From: a virus
IMG/VR virus record: IMGVR_UViG_3300022540_000428
Span: 1-47,727 of that record
Length of the DNA stretch: 47,727 nt
Reading direction: 5' to 3' (one strand)
Both the position numbers and the translations under genes were made by a program. Every line of letters starts with the position of its first letter. Position 1 is the stretch's first letter. The notes under the pieces are model-generated. The model was not told the DNA's origin. It did not search any database and worked only from the letters and a program-made list of their open reading frames with translations. This document shows, one piece after another, positions 1 through 5,222 of the stretch.

Positions 1-122
1 TAGCAGTGAGGGTGTAGCAGTGAGGGTGTAGCAGTGAGGGTGTAGCAGTGAGGGTGTAACAGTGAGGGTGTAACAGTGAGGGTGTAACAGTGAGGGTGTA
101 GCAGTGAGGGTGTAGCAGTGAG
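1..122. repeat. 14-bp tandem repeat array (left end)
   Basis: Eight complete copies of TAGCAGTGAGGGTG run head to tail, followed by a 10-base partial copy at 113-122. Copies 1-4 and 8 are TAGCAG type; copies 5-7 carry the variant TAACAG. The array contains no gene and lies between the end of the leftward operon and, if the molecule is circular, the upstream region of the terminase operon. Candidate roles (inference) are terminase or replication-protein binding sites. The real copy number may be higher, because short-read assembly collapses such arrays. Confidence 0.97.
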
Positions 123-138
123 TTAACTCACTGCTACA
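111..138. repeat. 28-bp perfect palindrome at the array edge
   Basis: The last partial array unit is met by its own inverted copy, giving a perfect 28-bp palindrome centred on GTTAAC (arms TGTAGCAGTGAGTT and its complement). It begins seven bases beyond the stop of the last leftward gene. There is no T-run on either side, so it is a poor rho-independent terminator. It could form a cruciform or be a dyad binding site. Confidence 0.95.
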
Positions 139-144
139 TGTTTG

Positions 145-210
145 TTAAAAATAGCGATAAACTACATATATGGTTAATATCATCAATACATTAAAATAAT
201 TAAAGTCCAT
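145..210 (-). CDS. 21-aa membrane micro-protein
   Basis: This is the last, leftmost gene of the left operon. It encodes 21 residues and is mostly hydrophobic from about residue 7 to 18, enough for one short membrane segment. The start is set by GGAG six bases upstream of the ATG, lying within the last codons of the upstream gene. It starts one base after that gene's stop. No family is recognised. The short length makes it uncertain, but the ribosome site and spacing match its neighbours. Confidence 0.5.
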   Translation of the reverse strand: MDFNYFNVLMILTIYVVYRYF

Positions 211-211
211 C

Positions 212-487
212 TTATTCTCCTTTTAATTCTGTTACTAAGGTATCACGTATTCTTTCTATGATTACACCCTTTGTATTAATATGACATATTAACCTACGCT
301 CAAAAGAAACTAACTCTAAAGTAGGGCGTGTGTTAAAAATCTGATTAGAATTAAATATTATTCTAATTCCCTTCTCTACTTCTTTATTAGATAAAATTAT
401 TTTAATGGTATCTTTATTTATTTCCCCTAAGTTACGAACATCTTTAATGTTGTTAAATAACTCTATTATAAAATCTGTATTAGTCAT
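212..487 (-). CDS. hypothetical protein, left operon
   Basis: A 91-residue protein of unknown function. The start at 487 (MTNTDF) is chosen over the in-frame ATG at 499 because GAGG lies six bases upstream. That start also gives an 8-base overlap with the preceding gene's stop, a spacing seen repeatedly in this phage. The protein is rich in Ile, Asn and Glu and has no evident signal peptide, membrane segment or catalytic motif. Its place in a tight operon of small unknown genes suggests an early, host-directed or accessory role (inference). Confidence 0.8.
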   Translation of the reverse strand: MTNTDFIIELFNNIKDVRNLGEINKDTIKIILSNKEVEKGIRIIFNSNQIFNTRPTLELVSFERRLICHINTKGVIIERIRDTLVTELKGE

Positions 488-797
488 TTGATACCTCATC
501 CCAATTAATAAAAAATTCTAACGCGTCCAATTCCGAACCCGTGCATAACCCACCGTTTATAGGTAATGACTCATCTTCATTATAATGACTCATTGATTTA
601 TAAATATCTATCATATAACCCTCATTAGAGTCACTCCAAAAAATATTATATGTAAGTTCATCATGATTAAAAACTATGTCATAACCTTTGTTTATTAACT
701 CATCTAATAACCTATCTCTTTTAATGAGGTTAATTAATTGTTGATGAGTAATAGATCCATGCTCTTCAATGTATTCTGTTAATATTTTATAATTCAT
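480..797 (-). CDS. hypothetical protein, left operon
   Basis: A 105-residue acidic protein. The first 40 residues (YIEEHGSITHQQLINLI, then helix-forming KRDRLLDELINKGYDI) look helical and vaguely like a winged-helix start. The remainder is acidic and aromatic. It overlaps both neighbours by a few bases, so translation is probably coupled. I do not recognise the family. Confidence 0.82.
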   Translation of the reverse strand: MNYKILTEYIEEHGSITHQQLINLIKRDRLLDELINKGYDIVFNHDELTYNIFWSDSNEGYMIDIYKSMSHYNEDESLPINGGLCTGSELDALEFFINWDEVSND

Positions 798-1048
798 TGT
801 AAGTAATCCTCAATAGTCTTTATTATTTCCTCTTTAGTTTTTTCATTATCCAAATTACTTTCTAAAGTCAAAGTTATATTTTTATTAATATAACCCATAT
901 CATAATCAACACCACTTACACCACTTATTTTATTTAACCTTAAGTATAGTGTAACATCTGCTTCTAAGTCTTTATTTGATATTGCTATTAATTCTTTAGT
1001 TGTTATGATAACATCATAAGTTACATGTGTTTTAATAAATTTTCGCAT
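794..1048 (-). CDS. hypothetical protein, left operon
   Basis: An 84-residue protein with alternating hydrophobic residues (THVTYDVIITTKELIAIS, VTLYLRLNKISGV) that suggest a small beta-rich fold. There is no signal peptide or cysteine. Its stop overlaps the next start (ATGA type) and it begins one base after the stop of the 339-residue gene upstream. Function unknown. Confidence 0.82.
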   Translation of the reverse strand: MRKFIKTHVTYDVIITTKELIAISNKDLEADVTLYLRLNKISGVSGVDYDMGYINKNITLTLESNLDNEKTKEEIIKTIEDYLQ

Positions 1049-1049
1049 C

Positions 1050-2069
1050 TTATCCCCTTTTTTCTAATTCGTTACCTATATAATCCAATTCTTTAAAATC
1101 TATGATGTGACATCCAATGACAATGAATTTTAAATCTTGGTTAAAATCTCTTATACTGTAGCCGTCCACTTTGTCACCCGTCATTAATTGACGCTTATTA
1201 AAAAATTTATAAAATCTCAATGCCTCTTTAACGTCTATCTTCACCCCTTGACTTGTAATAATACTATTATCATTACTTACTTTTAAATAATCCCTTTTAT
1301 TGTAATACACGTCAAAAAATATGTCATATTTATTAAAATTGCGTATGGTTAAAACGACCTCATTATGCAATTTTTTAAAAAGTTTATTTTTTCCGTGATG
1401 AAAAAGTGTAGGTAGTAAAGTGTTAATTTTACTTAACCTCTTTTTTGTTTCATCTTTAATAAGGGTTAACTTTTCTTTTTCCTCATTGAAAAGTTTTTGC
1501 TCTTTTTCTCTTTGTTTTAAAAGAGCTTTCCTTTTTATCTCTTTTTCTTTTTCAGTTTTAACTATTTCTTTTTCATAAAACATAATTACATCATCATAAT
1601 TATTAATCTTCAGATACTTGCCATACTTTCGCAAATCTGCTTTTTCAAATTTGATATATTTTTGCATATTGTCTAGTAAGTCTAAAATTTCAACTTGATA
1701 GTTAGTTTTGTTTTGACGTGCTCTTTTTTCTTTGCCTATAAGGTACTTAATTTCATAATTAAAGCTTTTTATATTTGATAAAAGAGAATTATTACAATTA
1801 GGTACAAATATAACGCTATCTGTCCATATCGCACTTCTTAAATCCCACTGTTGCATAGATGTTGTGTGACTGTATATTTCAGTCGATACAATGAAAGTAA
1901 ACTCTTTTCTATGTAAAATAGCTATTACTGTGTTATATGAAGATAAATAACTCCTATCTTCACTTACTCTTACATTCATATTATTACAATAAATATCCCT
2001 ATCTATATTATTAGCGAATAAGTGATTAATCTCACTCCCTGTTGTATATCTGTGTTTTAACCTTGACAT
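1050..2069 (-). CDS. hypothetical protein with central coiled coil
   Basis: A 339-residue protein, the largest of the left operon. Residues about 170-215 are almost entirely Lys/Glu/Arg/Leu (KTEKEKEIKRKALLKQ and on), a strong charged helix or coiled coil. The flanking domains are mixed alpha/beta. The C-terminus contains KFIVIGCHIIDFKELD, with a conserved-looking IGCH motif that I associate with uncharacterised phage proteins. No catalytic motif is evident. The preceding RBS is AAAAGGATAAAAG. It could be a structural scaffold for a host-interacting complex, but that is only inference. Confidence 0.88.
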   Translation of the reverse strand: MSRLKHRYTTGSEINHLFANNIDRDIYCNNMNVRVSEDRSYLSSYNTVIAILHRKEFTFIVSTEIYSHTTSMQQWDLRSAIWTDSVIFVPNCNNSLLSNIKSFNYEIKYLIGKEKRARQNKTNYQVEILDLLDNMQKYIKFEKADLRKYGKYLKINNYDDVIMFYEKEIVKTEKEKEIKRKALLKQREKEQKLFNEEKEKLTLIKDETKKRLSKINTLLPTLFHHGKNKLFKKLHNEVVLTIRNFNKYDIFFDVYYNKRDYLKVSNDNSIITSQGVKIDVKEALRFYKFFNKRQLMTGDKVDGYSIRDFNQDLKFIVIGCHIIDFKELDYIGNELEKRG

Positions 2070-2113
2070 CTTTTATCCTTTTATATTTTGTCTTAAAAAA
2101 GCAAAAAGCCCAT

Positions 2114-2260
2114 TTAATGTTTTAAACCTCTTGATATTAAACCGTTAACGGTTGCAAAATCTTCAACCATAAATAAGTCAAGTATATCTGTGTTTGAGTC
2201 ATTACCCTCATTCCATTCTTGTATAATATCATCATCACTATAATTATTAAAATTTCTCAT
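2114..2260 (-). CDS. 48-aa acidic micro-protein
   Basis: A 48-residue acidic protein (MRNFNNYSDDDIIQEW at the N-terminus). The start is supported by AGAGGA seven bases upstream, inside the end of the preceding gene, with a gap of only two bases. A perfect 14-bp palindrome, AACCGTTAACGGTT at 2140-2153, lies within its coding sequence. Function unknown. Its composition (many Asp, Glu and Asn) would fit a DNA-mimic or inhibitor type protein, which is speculative. Confidence 0.65.
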   Translation of the reverse strand: MRNFNNYSDDDIIQEWNEGNDSNTDILDLFMVEDFATVNGLISRGLKH

Positions 2261-2262
2261 TT

Positions 2263-2721
2263 TTACATCCTCTCTATTTCAATATATTTTAAAATCTTAT
2301 CTTTATTAGAGAGGATTAATTCGGGTTCGCCATCTGAATATAATTCCATCATATCAGATAAAAACTCATTACTTATTTCATCTTTATTTATAAGATTATC
2401 AGATATTTGTTTAATCTCGTTAACTATTTCTAACACTTTTTTAATTTCAGTATAACCGAACTCATCTGCAAAATCCTCTATGTCTAGATAGTCTTGAAAT
2501 TCGTTAAACTCTCTATAATAATTTAGATTATCATAAACACATAACGCTATATTTAATTCTATATACTCTTCACTATAGTTTTCATCATTAATGCTTATTG
2601 AGCAACTATAGTCAAAACTCCAATGCCCTATATGAACTAAATATTCACCTCTCGTAATTTTGTTTAATGAATCTCCAACGTGTTTCACACCTTTAAACTC
2701 TATTGTTAAATCTACTTTCAT
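2263..2721 (-). CDS. hypothetical acidic protein, left operon
   Basis: A 152-residue acidic protein. The N-terminal 60 residues are beta-rich (MKVDLTIEFKGVKHVGDSL; HIGHWSFDYSCSISIND). The C-terminal half is helical and Glu/Asp/Ile-rich. No known domain is recognised. It follows the 37-residue membrane peptide by four bases. As the first sizeable gene after the left promoter it may be expressed early (inference). Confidence 0.85.
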   Translation of the reverse strand: MKVDLTIEFKGVKHVGDSLNKITRGEYLVHIGHWSFDYSCSISINDENYSEEYIELNIALCVYDNLNYYREFNEFQDYLDIEDFADEFGYTEIKKVLEIVNEIKQISDNLINKDEISNEFLSDMMELYSDGEPELILSNKDKILKYIEIERM

Positions 2722-2724
2722 TTT

Positions 2725-2838
2725 TTACCCCTTACTAATTACGATTAAAGCTATTACAAAACTAATAGCTAAACTTATTTTAATGACTTTTGAAAAGTCA
2801 AAACTCTTTTGTCCGTGCTTATGTTGGTAAATTTTCAT
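2725..2838 (-). CDS. 37-aa single-pass membrane protein
   Basis: First gene of the left operon. It has a polar, basic N-terminal part (MKIYQHKHGQKSFDFSK) followed by a hydrophobic stretch of about 15 residues (ISLAISFVIALIVIS), a clear single membrane segment. The ribosome site AAAGGAG lies six bases before the ATG, one of the best in the window. An extended -10 promoter sits about 30 bases upstream. Function unknown; small early membrane proteins in phages often act in superinfection exclusion or host inhibition (general knowledge, not shown here). Confidence 0.72.
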   Translation of the reverse strand: MKIYQHKHGQKSFDFSKVIKISLAISFVIALIVISKG

Positions 2839-2866
2839 CTCTGACTCCTTTGTTTTGAGATGAGTA

Positions 2867-2875
2867 ATTATATCA
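2867..2875 (-). promoter_or_regulatory. extended -10 promoter of the left operon
   Basis: On the minus strand the sequence TGATATAAT is a consensus extended -10 element (TGnTATAAT), 29 bases before the start codon at 2838. No good -35 is present. The -35 area instead holds two near-direct copies of TTTTAGTT (within 2877-2900), related to motifs near the late promoter. Confidence 0.55.
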
Positions 2876-3295
2876 TAAATTTAACTAAAATAAACTAAAA
2901 TTTATCTATTTTTACCATATTTTTTTATTGATATTGAGTATCAACTTGACAAGCTTATTGATAACAGCTCTCAATAATTACGATTTGGGTTTTTTTGAGT
3001 TGTCGCCTTAATAGAAGGTTAGTAGAAAACCCCCCGATTTTTTTATTTTTTTCAAGTCATAGTGACTGACCGGCGACCGGCGACCGGCGACCGGCGACCG
3101 CACCCTAAAATTTTTTTTTTTGTAGAGGTGTCACGGTTTTTTTATAGTTACTTTTTAATTTTATTTATAGTTTATTTATCGTTTTATTATTTATTTTTAT
3201 TGGTTAATATCTTACAACCACTCCGCAACCACCTTGATACCACCTTGATACCACAGGAGCTATTTATGTATCATCACCTGATACATAAATAACAA
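2876..3295. other. noncoding control region with dyads and homopolymer runs
   Basis: This 420-base stretch holds no convincing gene. It contains two dyads, TTGATA/TATCAA near 2936-2953 and TTATTGA/TCAATAA near 2959-2981. It also has a C6 run, T7 runs, GTCA-TAG-TGAC just before the GACCGGC array, and a T11 run after it. This density of dyads and low-complexity tracts suggests a regulatory or replication/packaging region rather than coding DNA. Confidence 0.6.
3068..3100. repeat. GC-rich heptamer array GACCGGC
   Basis: Four complete head-to-tail copies of GACCGGC and a partial fifth (GACCG). In a genome that is otherwise strongly AT-rich this is by far the most GC-rich patch. It is flanked by T-runs on both sides and lies outside genes. 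Possible roles are a protein-binding array, a helicase or polymerase pause, or a slipped-strand expansion. Confidence 0.95.
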
Positions 3296-3634
3296 TTAGT
3301 ATTTGTTATCTACCAACTCACCACTATCCTGCAACTCTTTCTTATACTTACGATGCTTTCTCATAGCTTCAGTATGCTTATCTTTATTGTAGTATTGTTT
3401 TGATCCACCTTTATCAATACGTTTCTGATAATTTTCTTCCTGTCTTTCGGGATAAATAGCAAATACTATGAGTCGTCTTGACACATCATATTCACGTGCC
3501 AACTCACGTTGTGATACATCACCTATTTTAAGATACCTGTAACGTATCTCTTCTTTATCCCCTGCTGTAAGCTTAACCCTCTTATCTTTCTTTATTGGAA
3601 TATATTGTTTATTTGATTCAAATTTATATGGCAT
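3296..3634 (-). CDS. helix-turn-helix DNA-binding protein
   Basis: A 112-residue basic protein. Residues about 23-57 (LTAGDKEEIRYRYLKIGDVS then QRELAREYDVSRRLIVFAIY) form a helix-turn-helix of the resolvase/IS-like kind. The remainder is Lys/Arg-rich and polar. It stands alone between two noncoding regions, with its own RBS (AAGGAGCATAAAG). It is likely a small regulator or site-specific DNA-binding protein. The target is unknown; the nearby GACCGGC array is a candidate (inference). Confidence 0.75.
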   Translation of the reverse strand: MPYKFESNKQYIPIKKDKRVKLTAGDKEEIRYRYLKIGDVSQRELAREYDVSRRLIVFAIYPERQEENYQKRIDKGGSKQYYNKDKHTEAMRKHRKYKKELQDSGELVDNKY

Positions 3635-3772
3635 CTTTATGCTCCTTAATATGTGGAAGTATATAATATAAAAGCTTATACTAAGCTTTACTTTAATTTA
3701 CTATACATATTTTTTCGCCAATTTTTTACCCATTTTTATCGGTATTTTTTTACCCTATTTTTTAAGGGTTTT

Positions 3773-4330
3773 TTAAGGGCTTTTTTTAAGGAGTCTTTTT
3801 AACTGAGCTTTATACTCAACAGTAAACCCACGCTTACCACCTTTACCTCTGAAGAATGTAGTAACAAACTCCTTTTCTGCCTTAGCTTGTGTGAACATAT
3901 ATGAAGGTGTGATTGAGAAATGAGGGAGTAGTGGGAATCGTTCTTTACCTACTCTTGTAAGAACAAATGTATTACGTTTACTTTTACCTTTAATAAAAGC
4001 ATTTCTCATCTTCTTACTTTTCTTTTGTATCTTATAAGATACACCACCTGATTTTAACTCTTTAGCATAAAATTCATTTAAGTTAATAGGGGTTGAGTGC
4101 ATCTTAAAAACATACACTGATTTCCCCACATTTGCACGTTTAATTTTAACCTTTTTTTTAAGGTCACTTGTTCTAAGATTCCACGCACTTTTAGCTTTAA
4201 GTAAAGAAGCTGTTGTTGCAACACCACCGGCTTTATTCATACTAAACGCAACAGCTTTAGGGTTATCTCTATGAAAGTTCTTAAACTTACGAATCAAAGG
4301 TTCAATGCCTTTGACTTTTAAGATAAACAC
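3773..4330 (-). CDS. gpZ-like minor tail (tail completion) protein
   Basis: A 185-residue, very basic protein. The N-terminal section, with KAVAFSMNKAGGVATTASLL followed by an RTSDLKKKVKIKRAN-like segment, resembles the prophage minor tail protein Z family. Members of that family finish the head-proximal end of siphophage tails. In lambda-like phages this gene sits between head connectors and the tail tube; here it is some 36 kb away in linear coordinates (about 11 kb across the circular join), in a regulatory-type block. The similarity is by recognition only, so confidence is moderate. Confidence 0.6.
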   Translation of the reverse strand: MFILKVKGIEPLIRKFKNFHRDNPKAVAFSMNKAGGVATTASLLKAKSAWNLRTSDLKKKVKIKRANVGKSVYVFKMHSTPINLNEFYAKELKSGGVSYKIQKKSKKMRNAFIKGKSKRNTFVLTRVGKERFPLLPHFSITPSYMFTQAKAEKEFVTTFFRGKGGKRGFTVEYKAQLKRLLKKSP

Positions 4331-4509
4331 AATGTTTCCCTACATGATGCAACGCTAACCTCTCCATAGCCATCTAACTGCCATTCGTTGAGTTGGGTAA
4401 TGTATGACTCATATTCAACGCCCTCTGTCCTTAAAATCCATTTTAACACACCAATCATTTCATCAACAGTAAACTCACCCTCAACTTCACCAAATAATAA
4501 ACTTGCCAT
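4318..4509 (-). CDS. small acidic hypothetical protein
   Basis: A 63-residue acidic protein (EGEFTVDEMIGVLKWILRTEGVEYES). It overlaps the start of the gpZ-like gene by 13 bases, so the two are probably translated together. It may be a small partner or chaperone of that protein; nothing in the sequence proves this. Confidence 0.65.
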   Translation of the reverse strand: MASLLFGEVEGEFTVDEMIGVLKWILRTEGVEYESYITQLNEWQLDGYGEVSVASCRETLCLS

Positions 4510-4525
4510 GTCCTCACCTTTTTGA

Positions 4526-4912
4526 TTAAATTATATCATCTTTTAAAACTTTCATTTCTTTTTTCAACTTCTTCATTAATTTTTTGATGTGTTTTTTATG
4601 TAATTTATTTAACTGCTTGACTGCTTTTGGAGATGTGTTTATGATTGACCGTATGATATATTCAGTCATACTCATATCCCACGATTGAGAATTTGTTTTA
4701 AGAATCTCCTTCATTTCATCTGATAGTTTCATAGATATTTGAGTATCTCTACGCCCTGCAATTTCACTCATATTTATACTACCTTCATAAGGCTTATTAT
4801 CAAGTGTTAAACTCTCTACACACTGACTCATACTAATGCCACCTCTCTTTAATGACTCACGTTTAAGTAATTCTTTGATTGGTTGCTCAACAACAAATGT
4901 AACTAATTTCAT
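4526..4912 (-). CDS. double ribbon-helix-helix DNA-binding protein
   Basis: A 128-residue basic protein with two segments that each look like a ribbon-helix-helix unit. One is residues 1-38 (strand MKLVTFVVEQ, then helices). The other is about 53-90, with strand DTQISMKLSD, helix EMKEILKTN and helix MSMTEYIIRSIINT. The C-terminal 35 residues are a Lys-rich helix. Tandem RHH units in one chain are typical of small repressors and origin-binding proteins. The upstream DNA is packed with TACTCCA boxes that overlap its promoter, so this protein is the first candidate to bind them (inference). Confidence 0.75.
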   Translation of the reverse strand: MKLVTFVVEQPIKELLKRESLKRGGISMSQCVESLTLDNKPYEGSINMSEIAGRRDTQISMKLSDEMKEILKTNSQSWDMSMTEYIIRSIINTSPKAVKQLNKLHKKHIKKLMKKLKKEMKVLKDDII

Positions 4913-4942
4913 ATTTCATCCTTAATAGGTATATTTTATAAA

Positions 4943-4949
4943 ACTATAC
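4943..4949 (-). promoter_or_regulatory. extended -10 promoter of the RHH gene
   Basis: On the minus strand TATAGT is preceded by TGG, an extended -10 element 31 bases before the start codon at 4912. The region where a -35 would lie coincides with the first TACTCCA boxes, so a protein bound there would block or recruit RNA polymerase. Confidence 0.45.
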
Positions 4950-4963
4950 CACATATATACTTA

Positions 4964-5222
4964 TACTCCACGTACTCCATTGTACTCCAACGTGTACTCC
5001 AACGACAAAGCCCGTCCACACCGTCTGTACTCCATATACTCCACCTTTTTTATATAATATAAAATAAAAAGTAAGTAGGTATAGTATAGTATAGTAAGGT
5101 ATAATATAATAACATACAAGTGGTGGGTATATAGAAAGTGGAAGAGTATTGGAGTTTTTGGAGTATCGACGCTGAGAGCGTGGTTTGCAGATGGAGTACA
5201 ATAATCCGTACTCCGGAGTACG
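4964..5222. repeat. iteron/operator region: TACTCCA boxes flanking an AT-rich core
   Basis: Six copies of TACTCCA face one way (4964, 4973, 4983, 4995, 5028, 5037). After an AT-rich core (5044-5110) come inverted copies TGGAGTA at 5159 and 5192, a near copy at 5150, and a perfect 16-bp palindrome CGTACTCCGGAGTACG at 5207-5222. The palindrome abuts the stop codon of the primase-helicase gene. Clusters of short iterons around an easily melted AT core are the classic form of a replication origin. The same arrangement could be a multi-site operator for the RHH gene. No convincing protein is encoded here. Confidence 0.8.

Noticed and set aside
1-126. G-quadruplex in the G-rich strand of the array
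   Set aside because: Only one GGG per 14 bases, so loops would be 11 bases long; stable folding is doubtful.
113-136. Palindrome as a protelomerase (telRL) site giving hairpin telomeres
   Set aside because: No protelomerase-like or tyrosine-recombinase gene is present, and the array has the same orientation at both ends.
1-138. 14-bp array as a CRISPR array
   Set aside because: The units are contiguous with no spacers.
3062-3292. 76-residue plus-strand open frame
   Set aside because: Its first residues translate the heptamer array and the rest is T-run derived (Phe/Leu/Tyr only). It lies against the direction of the neighbouring genes.
3752-3774. ACCCT/AGGGT stem followed by T6 as a rho-independent terminator
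   Set aside because: It would only work for plus-strand transcripts, but the genes on both sides are on the minus strand.
4944-5201. 85-residue minus-strand open frame
   Set aside because: It is built from the repeated TACTCCA boxes and AT-rich core, has no ribosome site and no protein-like composition.
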